Of a DNA stretch of 64,000 nt, positions 55,326-64,000 are shown in pieces. The first letter of the stretch is position 1; every line of letters begins with the position of its first letter. The stretch comes from Bordetella genomosp. 7 (GTDB taxonomy: Bacteria > Pseudomonadota > Gammaproteobacteria > Burkholderiales > Burkholderiaceae_B), in contig NZ_NEVK01000004.1 of the NCBI RefSeq assembly GCF_002261265.1, positions 310,001-374,000 of the forward strand, given 5' to 3'. Both the position numbers and the translations under genes were made by a program. A model generated the notes under the pieces. It was not told the DNA's origin and did not search any database. It saw only the letters and a list, made by a program, of their open reading frames with translations.

Positions 55326-56744
55326 TCAGGCTGCGCGCTTTTCTGCCGTGCGGGCCTGTTCAAGGCGCGCGGCGGCGTCGCGCAGCGCTGTGCGCAGGCC
55401 CTCTTCCACCACGGGATGATAGAAGGGCATGTCGAGCATCTGGCCGATGGTCATGCGCTGCTGCACGGACCACGCCAGTAAATGACCCATGTGCTCGGCA
55501 GCCGGGCCGACCATTTCCGCCCCCAGGAACACGCCCGATTCGATGTCGGCATACACGTGCAGCATGCCCTTGTTTTTGAGCATGACGCGCGAGCGTCCCT
55601 GGTCGCCGAAATCGACCTCGCCGGTCACGAAGCTGCCCGATGCCAGGCGTGCATAAGGCGTGCCGACCACGGCGATCTGCGGGTCCGAGAACACCACGGC
55701 CAGGGGCGCGCGCCGCAAGCCGGGCTGCACGTCGGGAAAGCGCGCCGCATTCATGCCCGCGATGCGTCCTTCATCGGCCGCCTCGTGCAAGAGCGGCACG
55801 TCGGCGTTGGCATCGCCCGCGATGAAAATGGGCGACTGCCCGGCCTGCAGGGTGTCGCGATTGAACAGCGGCACACCGCGCGCGTCCAGCTCGATGCTGG
55901 TCTGGTGCAGATCCAGCCCGTCGACATTGGGCTTGCGCCCGGTGGCCACCAGGGCGTAGTCGAAGTATTCGGTCTTTTCGGTGTTGTCTAGGGCGAGAAA
56001 GCGCACTTCCACCTGATCGCCAACCCGCGCTGTAGACAGGACGCGCGCGTCCGGATCCAGGTAGAACTCGTCCTGGAAGACACGGCGCGCGCGCTGGCGC
56101 ACGTCGGGGTCGCTGATGCCGCCCAGGCTGCCGCTGACGCCGAATACCCGCACCCGCACGCCCAGGCGCGCCAGGGCCTGGCCCAGCTCGAGCCCTATGA
56201 CGCCGGGACCGAACACAGCGACGCTGCGCGGCAGGTCCTGCCAGGCGAACACATCGTCATTGATCACCATGCGGTCGCCCAGCGCCGCGAACGAGGCGGG
56301 CACAGAAGGCCGTGAACCGGTGGCTATGACCACATTGCCGGCCTGGATCTCGATGGCGTCATCCACACGCAGCACCGTATCGGACACGAAACGGGCGTAA
56401 CCGGCGACCTTGTCCTGCGCCGGGATGTTCTCGACGCCTTGCAGGACAAACCCGACAAAGCGATCGCGCTCACGCCGGACGCGGTCCATGACTTCGCGTC
56501 CGTCGACACGCACGGCGCCGTCAATATGCACGCCGAACGCCTTGGCATGCGCCGCACCGTGCGCGGCTTCGGCCGCGGCGATCAACAGTTTGGAAGGCAT
56601 GCAGCCCACGCGTGCGCAGGTGGTGCCATAGGGGCCGCCCTCGATAAGCAGCGCGCGCTTGCCGGCGCCGCGCGCCGCGCGATATGCCGCCAGGCCCGCA
56701 GTGCCCGCGCCGATGACGGCGACGTCGGTATGCAGTGATTTCAT
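55326..56744 (-). CDS. Dihydrolipoyl-dehydrogenase-like flavin disulfide oxidoreductase
   Basis: 472 residues from the ATG at 56744. FAD loop VAVIGAGTAGLAAYRAAR; redox disulfide Cys43-Cys48 in GTTCARVGCMPSK (Lpd has GGTCLNVGC-PSK); second nucleotide loop VAVFGPGVIGLELGQAL; FAD site IFIAGDANADVPLLHEA; catalytic base region FYHPVVEEGL. It is a pyridine-nucleotide disulfide reductase of the dihydrolipoamide/mercuric type, without E1/E2 genes nearby. The altered redox loop and HPVVEE suggest a side branch; substrate unproven. It follows the peroxiredoxin-glutaredoxin gene by 107 bases. Confidence 0.88.
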   Translation of the reverse strand: MKSLHTDVAVIGAGTAGLAAYRAARGAGKRALLIEGGPYGTTCARVGCMPSKLLIAAAEAAHGAAHAKAFGVHIDGAVRVDGREVMDRVRRERDRFVGFVLQGVENIPAQDKVAGYARFVSDTVLRVDDAIEIQAGNVVIATGSRPSVPASFAALGDRMVINDDVFAWQDLPRSVAVFGPGVIGLELGQALARLGVRVRVFGVSGSLGGISDPDVRQRARRVFQDEFYLDPDARVLSTARVGDQVEVRFLALDNTEKTEYFDYALVATGRKPNVDGLDLHQTSIELDARGVPLFNRDTLQAGQSPIFIAGDANADVPLLHEAADEGRIAGMNAARFPDVQPGLRRAPLAVVFSDPQIAVVGTPYARLASGSFVTGEVDFGDQGRSRVMLKNKGMLHVYADIESGVFLGAEMVGPAAEHMGHLLAWSVQQRMTIGQMLDMPFYHPVVEEGLRTALRDAAARLEQARTAEKRAA

Positions 56745-56851
56745 GAGTATTCCGTGCTGTGCCGGTGCCGCCGTACAAGCGGCAACCAAAGATAAGGCAT
56801 GCCTGGCGCGCCTTGCGGCGGCCAGGTAAGCAGGCCCGCGTTGCGCCGGCC

Positions 56852-57583
56852 TCAGGCCAGATGAGCCTTCAGGTCTTCCAGGCCGCCCACCAGCGCGCCA
56901 TTGATGAACACCTGGGGCGCAGTGCCCTTGCCCGATACGGCGCCGATGACGCGGCCCCGCACTTTGTGCTCGAGGGGAATCTCGATGGGATCGAAACCCT
57001 TCTCGACGAGCAACTGCTTGGCCTCGACGCAGAACGGGCAGCCCGGCTTGGAAAACACCACGGCCTGGTCGGGCTTCTTGGCGTTGGGGGCGATGTACGC
57101 CAGCATCGTGTCGGCGTCCGATACTTCAAACGGGTCGCCTTCTTTCTGCGGCTCGATGAACATCTTCTGCACGACGCCATCCTTTACCAGCATCGAATAG
57201 CGCCAGCTGCGCTTGCCGAAGCCCAGGTCGCGCTTGTCCACCAGCATGCCCATGCCTTCGGTGAAATCGCCGTTGCCGTCGGGCAGCAGCGTGATATTGG
57301 CGGATTCCTGGTCTTTGGCCCACTCGTTCATGACGAAGGTGTCATTGACCGATACGCAGATAATGTCGTCCACGCCCGCGGCACGGAACGTCGACGCCAG
57401 TTCGTTGTAGCGCGGCAGATGGGTGGACGAGCAAGTGGGCGTAAAAGCGCCCGGCAACGAAAAGACCACTACGGTCTTGTTCTTGAACAGATCGTCGGTA
57501 GTTACCTGTTTCCAGTCATTGCCCTGGCGTACGGGGAAAGTTACGTCAGGGACGCGCTGGCCTTCACGATTCTGCAACATCAA
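56852..57583 (-). CDS. Peroxiredoxin-glutaredoxin fusion protein
   Basis: 243 residues. Residues 1-165 are a Prx5-type domain with Cys51 in [16 protein letters not shown]; residues 170-243 a glutaredoxin with CPFC (Cys182, Cys185). It reduces hydroperoxides with electrons from glutathione on one polypeptide, as the hybrid Prx5 of Haemophilus. The AT-rich region upstream (57600-57700) has two copies of CACTATCAATA and an ATAG-N7-CTAT, reminiscent of OxyR. Start may be the first or second Met. Confidence 0.94.
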   Translation of the reverse strand: MMLQNREGQRVPDVTFPVRQGNDWKQVTTDDLFKNKTVVVFSLPGAFTPTCSSTHLPRYNELASTFRAAGVDDIICVSVNDTFVMNEWAKDQESANITLLPDGNGDFTEGMGMLVDKRDLGFGKRSWRYSMLVKDGVVQKMFIEPQKEGDPFEVSDADTMLAYIAPNAKKPDQAVVFSKPGCPFCVEAKQLLVEKGFDPIEIPLEHKVRGRVIGAVSGKGTAPQVFINGALVGGLEDLKAHLA

Positions 57584-57631
57584 TTCATCTCCTAGAGGTC
57601 GGTGGCCTAACCACCATGGAAGAGATGATAA

Positions 57632-57695
57632 ATAGCCACTATCAATATATCAAATTTAATTATTAAACATAATCAATAGCTAGACACTATCAATA
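57632..57695 (-). promoter_or_regulatory. AT-rich repeat region with OxyR-like half site
   Basis: CACTATCAATA occurs at 57637-57647 and 57685-57695 (48 bases apart), and ATAG-N7-CTAT lies at 57676-57690. The region is 49-112 bases upstream of the peroxiredoxin-glutaredoxin start. The half site fits one OxyR dimer; the full OxyR motif would need two. No -35 can be given. Confidence 0.5.
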
Positions 57696-57699
57696 CTCG

Positions 57700-57903
57700 C
57701 TATTTGATGATCTGTACCTCATATCCCGCATCGACGATCGCCGCGCGTACAGGTTCCATCGACGGCGCGCCTTGCACACTTACGCGTTTGCTGGACAGAT
57801 CTGCGGTGACCTGCGCACCGGGCGCCGCCTGTTGCACGGCCTGGGTAATAGCCGACACACAGTGACCGCAGGACATGTCGGGAACATTGAATTCGAAGGC
57901 CAT
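57700..57903 (-). CDS. copZ: Copper chaperone CopZ-like (heavy-metal-associated domain)
   Basis: 67 residues from the ATG at 57903 with AAGGAG seven bases upstream. The ferredoxin-like HMA fold has the metal motif MSCGHC (Cys12, Cys15). It is divergent to copA, under its own CueR-type promoter. It probably ferries Cu+ to CopA or CueR. Monocistronic by spacing. Confidence 0.93.
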   Translation of the reverse strand: MAFEFNVPDMSCGHCVSAITQAVQQAAPGAQVTADLSSKRVSVQGAPSMEPVRAAIVDAGYEVQIIK

Positions 57904-57976
57904 GAAAGCTCCTTGAGACAGTTTGACGTGGCCGGGCCGCGGATGGCCCGCCCGCTCTTCAGCACATGAGATGCCC

Positions 57977-58007
57977 AGGCTATACCTTCCCATGATGGGA
58001 AGGTCAA
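57977..58007 (-). promoter_or_regulatory. CueR-type promoter for copZ
   Basis: On the minus strand TTGACC (58007-58002) and TAGCCT (57982-57977) are 19 bases apart, the long spacing of MerR/CueR promoters. A 21-base perfect dyad (57984-58004, halves ACCTTCCCAT / ATGGGAAGGT) fills the spacer. The layout is like that of E. coli copA. Confidence 0.92.
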
Positions 58008-58022
58008 CCGTATAATTCGCCG

Positions 58023-58053
58023 TTGACCTTCCCATTATGGCAAGGATGATACT
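58023..58053 (+). promoter_or_regulatory. CueR-type promoter for copA
   Basis: TTGACC (58023-58028) and GATACT (58048-58053) are 19 bases apart, with a slightly imperfect dyad CTTCCCAT/ATGGCAAG between. The copA ATG is at 58086. The promoter faces away from that of copZ, 15 bases off. Confidence 0.9.
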
Positions 58054-58085
58054 ACTGCCGTGTACATGCCCTGCCGGAGCCCTGC

Positions 58086-60383
58086 ATGACCTCCCCTGCC
58101 ACCCTGCACACCGAACTCGCCATCGAAGGCATGACCTGCGCCTCTTGCGTCAAGCGCGTCGAAAAGGCGCTTGCGGCGGTACCTGGCGTGGGAGCGGCCC
58201 ATGTCAACCTGGCGACCGAACGTGCCCAGGTGCAGCACGGGCGCGATGCCGATGCGCAGGCGCTGGTGGCGGCAGTGACCCGCTTGGGTTATGCGGCGCG
58301 GCCTGTTACTGCCGGCGACGACACGGCCGCGATGCAAGAACAGGCCCGCACCGACGAGGCGCGCGAACTGCGCCGCGCTTTCCTGATTGCCTTGGTGCTG
58401 ACCCTGCCGGTTTTTGTGCTGGAAATGGGCGGGCACGCAGTTCCGGCGCTGCATCACTGGGTGGCCGCCACCCTAGGCACGCGCAACAGCTGGCTGCTGC
58501 AGTTTGTCTTGACGACCCTGGTGCTGGCATGGCCGGGCCGAGTGTTCTTTATCAAGGGGCTGGCCGCGTTGGGGCGCCTGGCCCCCGAGATGAACTCGCT
58601 CGTTGCGCTGGGCGCCGGGGCCGCCTGGGCGTATTCCAGCGTGACCACCTTCATGCCGCAATGGCTGCCCGACAACGCGCGACACGTGTACTTCGAGGCC
58701 GCCGCGGTGATCGTGACCCTGATCCTGCTGGGGCGCATGCTCGAGGCTCGCGCCAAAGGGCGCACCGGCGCGGCCATCAAGCGCCTGGTCGGACTGCAGC
58801 CGCGCACCGCCCGCGTAATACGCGGCGAGCAGCCGCAGGACGTGCCCATCGAACAGGTGCGCCGCGGCGAACTCGTGCTGGTGCGTCCAGGCGAAGAAAT
58901 TCCCATCGACGGCGACATCATCGAAGGCAATTCCTACATCGACGAATCGATGCTGACCGGCGAACCCATGCCGGTCGAGAAAGGCGCCGGCATGCGCGCC
59001 ACCGGCGGCACGTTGAATACTTCGGGCAGCTTCACGATGCGCGTAACGCATACGGGCGCCGATACCATGCTGGCGCGCATCATCCGCATGGTGCAGGCAG
59101 CCCAGGGGGCCAGGCTGCCCATCCAGGCGCTGGTCGATCAGGTCACGGCCTGGTTCGTGCCCGCGGTCATGGCGACCGCCCTCCTGACCTTCCTTGCCTG
59201 GCTGGCGTGGGGGCCAGCGCCAGCGCTCACGCACGCGCTTGTCAATGCGGTTGCCGTGCTGATCATTGCGTGCCCGTGCGCGATGGGCCTGGCCACGCCG
59301 ACGTCGATCATGGTGGGCACAGGGCGCGGCGCGGACATGGGCGTATTGTTCCGCCAGGGCGACGCGCTGCAATCGTTGCGCGACGTAGACATCGTGGCCT
59401 TCGACAAGACCGGCACGCTTACGCTGGGCAAACCGGTGCTTACAGACCTGCACGCCACGCCGGGTTTTGACGCCGTGCAGGTATTGAGCTGGCTGGCGGC
59501 GGTGCAGCAGCGATCCGAACACCCCATCGCACGGGCCATCGTGCAGGCCGCCGGCGAACGCCGGGTGCCCACGCTGCGCGCCTCGGAATTCCACGCCGTG
59601 ACGGGCGCCGGCGTGCGAGCCACCGTCGAGGGCCGCAGCATCATTGCCGGAGCGGCGCGACTGATGCGGCAGGAAAACGTCGACGCGTCGATGTTCGCTG
59701 ACCTGGCGGCGCAGTGGGGCGAAGCCGGCAAGACGCCCGTATATGTGGCAATCGATGGCGCCGCGGCCGCGTTGCTGGCCGTGAGCGATCCGCTCAAGCC
59801 CTCTGCTGTCGAGGCGATTGCCGCCCTGCACGCGATGGGCATCCAGACTGCCATGATCACCGGCGACAACGCCTCGACCGCCCGGGCCGTGGCGCGCCAG
59901 CTGGACATCGACGAGGTGCGGGCCGAAGTGCTGCCCGATGGCAAAGTACAAGCCATCGATGCGCTGCGTACGGGCGGCAAGCGGCTGGCGTTCGTGGGCG
60001 ACGGCATCAACGACGCGCCTGCGCTGGCGGCTGCCGATATCGGCATCGCGATCGGCACGGGCACCGACGTGGCCATCGAAGCGGCGTCGGTCGTGCTGAT
60101 GGCCGATGACCTGCGCGGCGTACCCGATGCCATCGGGCTGAGCCGCGCGACGCTGGCCAATATCCGTCAGAACCTGTTCTGGGCCTTTGCCTACAACGCG
60201 GCCTTGATACCCGTGGCCGCGGGTGCGCTGTATCCCGCCTTCGGCCTGCAACTGTCGCCCATGTTTGCCGCGGGCGCCATGGCGCTGTCGAGCGTGTTCG
60301 TGCTGGGCAACGCGCTGCGCCTGCGCGGTTACGGCGCCGCCGCACGCGGGCGGGCGCAGCACGCAACGGAGCCACGGGCATGA
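58086..60383 (+). CDS. copA: Copper-exporting P1B-type ATPase
   Basis: 765 residues. One N-terminal metal domain (GMTCASC, Cys18 and Cys21), eight predicted helices, the transport motif [14 protein letters not shown], phosphorylation site DKTGTLT (Asp440), HP motif in SEHPIA, and [10 protein letters not shown]. The motifs fit Cu+ specificity. It exports copper to the periplasm. The stop overlaps cueR (ATGA). One HMA, where many homologues have two. Confidence 0.96.
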   Translation: MTSPATLHTELAIEGMTCASCVKRVEKALAAVPGVGAAHVNLATERAQVQHGRDADAQALVAAVTRLGYAARPVTAGDDTAAMQEQARTDEARELRRAFLIALVLTLPVFVLEMGGHAVPALHHWVAATLGTRNSWLLQFVLTTLVLAWPGRVFFIKGLAALGRLAPEMNSLVALGAGAAWAYSSVTTFMPQWLPDNARHVYFEAAAVIVTLILLGRMLEARAKGRTGAAIKRLVGLQPRTARVIRGEQPQDVPIEQVRRGELVLVRPGEEIPIDGDIIEGNSYIDESMLTGEPMPVEKGAGMRATGGTLNTSGSFTMRVTHTGADTMLARIIRMVQAAQGARLPIQALVDQVTAWFVPAVMATALLTFLAWLAWGPAPALTHALVNAVAVLIIACPCAMGLATPTSIMVGTGRGADMGVLFRQGDALQSLRDVDIVAFDKTGTLTLGKPVLTDLHATPGFDAVQVLSWLAAVQQRSEHPIARAIVQAAGERRVPTLRASEFHAVTGAGVRATVEGRSIIAGAARLMRQENVDASMFADLAAQWGEAGKTPVYVAIDGAAAALLAVSDPLKPSAVEAIAALHAMGIQTAMITGDNASTARAVARQLDIDEVRAEVLPDGKVQAIDALRTGGKRLAFVGDGINDAPALAAADIGIAIGTGTDVAIEAASVVLMADDLRGVPDAIGLSRATLANIRQNLFWAFAYNAALIPVAAGALYPAFGLQLSPMFAAGAMALSSVFVLGNALRLRGYGAAARGRAQHATEPRA

Positions 60384-60775
60384 ATATCGGACAAGCCGCG
60401 AAAGCCTGCGGCATTTCTGCCAAGATGATCCGCTATTACGAGAGCATCGGCCTTATCGGACCGGCCACCCGCACCGAGTCGGGCTACCGGGTGTACGGCG
60501 ATGCCGACCTGCATACGCTGCGCTTCATCCGGCGAGCCCGCGACCTGGGATTCTCGGTGGAACAGATGCATGAACTGCTGGCCTTGTGGCGTGACCGCAA
60601 CCGCGCCAGCGCCGACGTCAAGCGCATCGCCCTGGACCACGTGGCGGGCCTGGAACGCAAGGCGGCCGAGCTGCAGCAAATGGCCGACACATTGCGCCAC
60701 CTGGCGCAGCACTGCCATGGCGATGGCCGGCCCACCTGCCCCATCATCGACGAGCTGGGCGGCCCCGCCGCCTGA
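60380..60775 (+). CDS. cueR: CueR family copper-responsive MerR regulator
   Basis: 131 residues. MerR helix-turn-helix at the start ([20 protein letters not shown]); dimer helix; metal loop [11 protein letters not shown] with Cys112 and Cys120, the CueR copper ligands. It overlaps copA by 4 bases, so the regulator is made with the pump and probably activates both promoters at 57977-58053. Confidence 0.95.
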   Translation: MNIGQAAKACGISAKMIRYYESIGLIGPATRTESGYRVYGDADLHTLRFIRRARDLGFSVEQMHELLALWRDRNRASADVKRIALDHVAGLERKAAELQQMADTLRHLAQHCHGDGRPTCPIIDELGGPAA

Positions 60776-60835
60776 CCGGGCCGCGGGGCCGCCGCTGGCG
60801 GCGCCTGCTTACCCGGAAAGGAACCTGATACAGGC

Positions 60836-62230
60836 CTAGACGCCGGCCGCCTCGGATTCCGCTTCGGATTCCGCCTTGCTGCGCGCCCGTTGCTGGATCG
60901 CCAGCACCTCGTGGGCGGGCAAGGATTCGAACACCGCGATGGACTCGACATGGCCGGTGTGCGGGAACATGTTGATCACGCCCGCGCTCTTGAGCGCATA
61001 CCCGCCCTCGTGGACCATGATGGCCGCATCGCGGGCCAGCGTGGCGGGGTTGCACGACACGTAGACAATGCGGTGCGGGCGCTCGTCCGGGCCGAGCACG
61101 GCCAGCGCCCGCGCCACGGCCTGCGCGCCTTCGCGCGGCGGGTCGATGAGCATGCGATCGAAATGACCCAGCCCGCGCAGCCACGCCACATCCACCTCGA
61201 ACAAGTTGAGTGTGGCGAAGCGGGTGCGTTCGGACAGGCCGTGCCGGCGGGCGGCGTCCAACGCACGGTCGGTAAGCGCCTTGCTGCCCTCCACACCCAC
61301 CACTTCCCGCGCACGCGTGGCCAGCGGCAGGGTGAAGTTGCCCAGCCCGCAGAACAGATCGGCCACCCGGTCGCCGGGCTGCGTGCCAAGCAGGTTGAGC
61401 GCGCGCGACACCATCGCGCGGTTGATGGCATGGTTGACCTGCGTAAAGTCGGTGGGGCGATACGGCATGCGCAGGCCGAACTCGGGCATCGTGTAAGCCA
61501 GCGTATCCGCATGGGCGGGATCAAGCGGGTGCACCGTGTCGGGCCCCTTGGGTTGCAGCCACCACTGGACATCGTAGCGTTCGGCAAACTGCCGCAGCAC
61601 CGCGATGTCGGCATCCACGAGCGGCTCGAGGTGGCGCAGCACCAATACCGTGACGCCCTCGCCCAGCGACACTTCAATTTGCGGCAGGCGGGTGGGCACG
61701 GACATCTGCGCGATCATGCCGCGCAATGGCATCAACAGATCGCTGACGTGGGGCGGCAGGACGTGGCATTCGCGCATATCGGCCACGTAACTGCTCTTGC
61801 GTTCGTGAAACCCAACCAGCACTCCGCCCTTCTTGGGCACGACGCGTACCGACAGGCGGGCGCGATATCGATAGCCCCACGTGGGCCCGTGCAGCGGCGC
61901 CAGCATGCGCGCCGGCCGCAACCGGCCTACGTGCCAGAAAGTGTCTTCCAGGGCGCGTTGCTTGATGGCCACTTGCGCGCTGGGTTCCAGGTGCTGCATG
62001 GCACAGCCGCCGCACACGCCGAAATGCGGGCAGCGCGGCGCTACCCGCAGGGGTGACGGGCGCAGGACATCCTGGACGCGGGCGATTTCATACGACGGCT
62101 TGCGCCTGACAGTTTCTGCAGTGACGCGCTCGCCGGGCAATGCGCCTTCGACAAATATGGCTTTGCCATCGCGGTGGGCGATTCCCCGGGCCTCCAGGTC
62201 CAGGGATTCGATATTCAGTACTTCGGCCAT
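60836..62230 (-). CDS. rlmD: 23S rRNA (uracil-5-)-methyltransferase RlmD
   Basis: 464 residues from the ATG at 62230. N-terminal TRAM domain ([19 protein letters not shown]), the Fe-S cysteines in [15 protein letters not shown] (Cys67, Cys73, Cys76), SAM site [16 protein letters not shown], and catalytic Cys in [12 protein letters not shown]. It methylates U1939 of 23S rRNA in E. coli. The C-terminal tail is repetitive ([10 protein letters not shown]). Confidence 0.95.
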   Translation of the reverse strand: MAEVLNIESLDLEARGIAHRDGKAIFVEGALPGERVTAETVRRKPSYEIARVQDVLRPSPLRVAPRCPHFGVCGGCAMQHLEPSAQVAIKQRALEDTFWHVGRLRPARMLAPLHGPTWGYRYRARLSVRVVPKKGGVLVGFHERKSSYVADMRECHVLPPHVSDLLMPLRGMIAQMSVPTRLPQIEVSLGEGVTVLVLRHLEPLVDADIAVLRQFAERYDVQWWLQPKGPDTVHPLDPAHADTLAYTMPEFGLRMPYRPTDFTQVNHAINRAMVSRALNLLGTQPGDRVADLFCGLGNFTLPLATRAREVVGVEGSKALTDRALDAARRHGLSERTRFATLNLFEVDVAWLRGLGHFDRMLIDPPREGAQAVARALAVLGPDERPHRIVYVSCNPATLARDAAIMVHEGGYALKSAGVINMFPHTGHVESIAVFESLPAHEVLAIQQRARSKAESEAESEAAGV

Positions 62231-62301
62231 CTTGGGTAGGTCCAGGCTGATTCGGGCAACCGGCCATTGTAAAAGAAGCCGAAGTGCTGCGCGCGCGACG
62301 T

Positions 62302-63051
62302 CTAGAAGCTGCGGCTGACGGAGAACACCGCGCCCAGCCGCCCCGACGGGTGGCCGTTCTTGGTGGGCAGCCAGTTGTCTTCGCTCGCCCCTACGGCGGC
62401 CAGCCCCAGTACCCAGCCATTGAGGTCTTTGGTGACCCCCAGCTTGTAGTCCACATAATGGCCGATGGAATCGCCATCCATGTTCTGCTGCTTCTTCAGC
62501 TTCTGGTAGCCCACGTGCGCCACCAGGCCCCAGCCTTCGCCCAGGTCGAAATTGGCCGTGCCGTCCAGATACCACGTGCCCTTCGTGTCGGGCGTGCTGA
62601 AGAAATCGCTTGGCGTGTACGAATACTTCAGCGAGTAAGAGCCGTAGCTGAGCCCGACGTACAGATCCGTGTTGTTGTAGTTGCCGCCCTTGGGCGACGA
62701 GGAACCGGGGTAGTAGTAATAGAGGGCGCCTACGTCAAGACCGATTCCGTGCCCCACTTCGCCCTTCCAGCCTCCGTAGAAGTCCATTTCCAGGTTGCCT
62801 TCCGGAAACACGTAGTCGGACACATTCGAGTTCCAGTTGCCCACATAAAAGCCCGAACTGTGGGACAGATCGAAACCCACCTGCACGGCGGGACGGAAGT
62901 TGGTCTGCGAGTATCCGCGGAAACGGTAGTCGTTGACGATGGTGGCGTTGCCGCTGAGCGAGAAGCCCGCGCCCAGGTCGGTTTCGGCGTATGAAGTGGC
63001 GGCGAATGCGGCGCAAAGCGCCAGGGGCAAGGCAAGCAGCGTGCGTTTCAT
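62302..63051 (-). CDS. TIGR02001/TorF-like outer-membrane protein
   Basis: 249 residues from the ATG at 63051; signal peptide ends SYAETDLG (cut near residue 22). The beta-barrel-like body has [20 protein letters not shown] and [20 protein letters not shown], as in the TIGR02001 family, and ends in aromatic VSRSF, typical of outer-membrane barrels. In relatives it often precedes glnK-amtB; here it stands alone. Function is unknown. Confidence 0.85.
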   Translation of the reverse strand: MKRTLLALPLALCAAFAATSYAETDLGAGFSLSGNATIVNDYRFRGYSQTNFRPAVQVGFDLSHSSGFYVGNWNSNVSDYVFPEGNLEMDFYGGWKGEVGHGIGLDVGALYYYYPGSSSPKGGNYNNTDLYVGLSYGSYSLKYSYTPSDFFSTPDTKGTWYLDGTANFDLGEGWGLVAHVGYQKLKKQQNMDGDSIGHYVDYKLGVTKDLNGWVLGLAAVGASEDNWLPTKNGHPSGRLGAVFSVSRSF

Positions 63052-63313
63052 GGATGCGTATCCTGTGCGGAAAGGTCCGGAACGCCGGCGGGACTGCCGG
63101 TCTGGTGTTTCCGTGGCGCCCCGGTGAAGCGCCACTGGCCCTGTTCACAAAGCACCTTTCATGCCAACTCCGGACATGCTGCATGCGCCGTGTCGACAGG
63201 CTTGCCGCAGCGCTGCCATGCACCGTATCGGGGCTGCACGCACATTCTCGGAGCAATCCGCCGGCCGGGCTTGCGCCGGTCCGGGGCATGCCGCCAGATG
63301 CCGGCCTCGCGCG

Positions 63314-63338
63314 AAAAAAAAGCGGCCCATAGGGCCGC
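63314..63338 (-). terminator. Rho-independent terminator after the spy-like gene
   Basis: Minus strand: GCGGCCC / GGGCCGC stem (63322-63338) with a 3-base loop and eight T. It lies 46 bases past the stop. The 332-base gap to the outer-membrane protein gene otherwise holds that gene's promoter region, in which I see no clear motif. Confidence 0.92.
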
Positions 63339-63383
63339 CCGCCGGCAGGTGCTGCGCGTCTGCGCAGCACACCCGCGTGCACG

Positions 63384-63995
63384 TCAGTTGGCCGGCGCCG
63401 CGCTGGCCGCAGCAGGCTGCGCGGCAGAGCGCTCTTGCCTCTTGGCCTGCCTTTCCTGCATCTTGGCGATGCGCTGCTGCATCTTGTCGTGACGCGCCTT
63501 GACCCATTCGGCCACCTGCTTGCGTTGGCCATCGTTCAGAGTATCCCAGGCGGCCAGCCACTTGCCTTGAACCTCGCCGGCCTGCTGGCGGAATTGCTCG
63601 CGGCCTTCATCGGCGCTGGCCACGAGCGCCCGGGGGTCAAGCTTGCCATCAGCCAGCTGGCTCTTGAGCAGGTCGTGACGCTGGGCGCCGGCCTCGCGCA
63701 TGGATTTGCGCAGCGCATCCTGGGACCGCCGGGCGGCATCAAAAGCGGACTTCTGGCTGGCGTCGAGCTTCAGCGCTTCAACCTGCTTCTTGGAAAGCGG
63801 GCCGACACCGGGGATCATGAATCCATCCTTGTACATGCCGAAATGGTGATGGCCATGTTTGCCGCCGCGATGGTGGCGCTGGTCATGGCGCGCGCCGTCG
63901 GCATCGGGCGCCGCGAACGCAGGAGCTGTGAAGCCTGCGGCGGCCACGGCCAGGCCAAGGGCGGCAAGCGTAGAACGGATCGCGATTCGGGACAT
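63384..63995 (-). CDS. Spy/CpxP-like periplasmic protein
   Basis: 203 residues. The signal peptide ends APAFAAPD. A His-rich segment near residues 40-52 (HDQRHHRGGKHGHHHFG) could bind metal. The body is helical with two LTxxQ-like parts (LDASQKSAFDAARRS and LNDGQRKQVAEWVKARHD), as in Spy chaperones and the CpxP stress protein. The C-terminus is Ala/Gln-rich. The start is near the right edge but is complete. Copper-binding is only a guess from the histidines. Confidence 0.85.
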   Translation of the reverse strand: MSRIAIRSTLAALGLAVAAAGFTAPAFAAPDADGARHDQRHHRGGKHGHHHFGMYKDGFMIPGVGPLSKKQVEALKLDASQKSAFDAARRSQDALRKSMREAGAQRHDLLKSQLADGKLDPRALVASADEGREQFRQQAGEVQGKWLAAWDTLNDGQRKQVAEWVKARHDKMQQRIAKMQERQAKRQERSAAQPAAASAAPAN

Positions 63996-64000
63996 AAAGG

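Noticed and set aside
58473-60362. A 629-codon minus-strand open frame
   Set aside because: It is antisense to copA, which has full P-type ATPase motifs.

Overview
The window is GC-rich chromosomal DNA with dense, short-spaced genes on both strands. Gene content and order suggest a betaproteobacterium of the Alcaligenaceae (Bordetella/Achromobacter type). Pointers are the rpsB-tsf-pyrH-frr-uppS-cdsA-dxr-rseP-bamA-ompH-lpxD-fabZ-lpxA-lpxB-rnhB block, the ygfZ / mltG-tmk-holB-tatD arrangement and the ppsR/ppsA divergent pair. Genus is inferred from gene content only. I saw no rRNA, tRNA, CRISPR array, prophage or transposase gene.

Layout. 1-7.1 kb: maturation genes for a molybdenum hydroxylase (a MobA-like nucleotidyltransferase cut by the left edge, and XdhC), a universal stress protein behind an apparent ANR/FNR-type promoter, a protealysin-like M4 protease with its emfourin-type inhibitor, DoxX, an exported peroxiredoxin, ArsC, an unusual CoA-transferase and a TPR protein. 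7.3-10.6 kb: an exported DUF1800/DUF1501 pair and glutathione peroxidase. 10.6-17.8 kb: Lrp regulator and EamA exporter, YfcG-type GST, a GNAT protein, a split lipoate-ligase pair, a DUF3298 lipoprotein, glutamate dehydrogenase and an unknown gene. 17.9-24.2 kb: ankyrin protein, tatD-holB-tmk-mltG, ygfZ, and a VIT-type transporter. 24.2-27.9 kb: a valine-degradation operon with a LiuR-like operator. 28.1-31.7 kb: rnfH-ratA / smpB, qmcA-nfeD and a class I glutamine amidotransferase. 32.3-35.7 kb: ppsA and ppsR. 35.7-51.4 kb: a long leftward run for translation, isoprenoid and phospholipid synthesis, outer-membrane assembly and lipid A. 51.6-55.1 kb: map and glnD. 55.3-57.6 kb: a dihydrolipoyl-dehydrogenase-like enzyme and a peroxiredoxin-glutaredoxin fusion. 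57.7-60.8 kb: a complete copper module (copZ / copA-cueR) with two facing CueR-type promoters. 60.8-64 kb: RlmD, a TIGR02001-type outer-membrane protein and a Spy-like periplasmic protein.

The most unusual non-coding content is a family of roughly 31-bp hairpins with core GGTGTCTGAC / GTCAGACACC. They form two clusters, 31.7-32.2 kb and 55.08-55.30 kb, each between convergent genes. The first cluster lies in a recent-looking 302/287-bp tandem duplication that also copied the end of the amidotransferase gene and the ppsA terminator. Several regulatory sites can be read directly: an ANR box, a LiuR-like box, two CueR promoters, a 10-bp inverted repeat upstream of gdhA, and an AT-rich direct-repeat region before the peroxiredoxin-glutaredoxin gene. 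The best candidates for less-described biology are the DUF1800/DUF1501 pair, the M4 protease-emfourin pair, the bipartite lipoate ligase, the apparently permuted CoA-transferase and the hairpin family.
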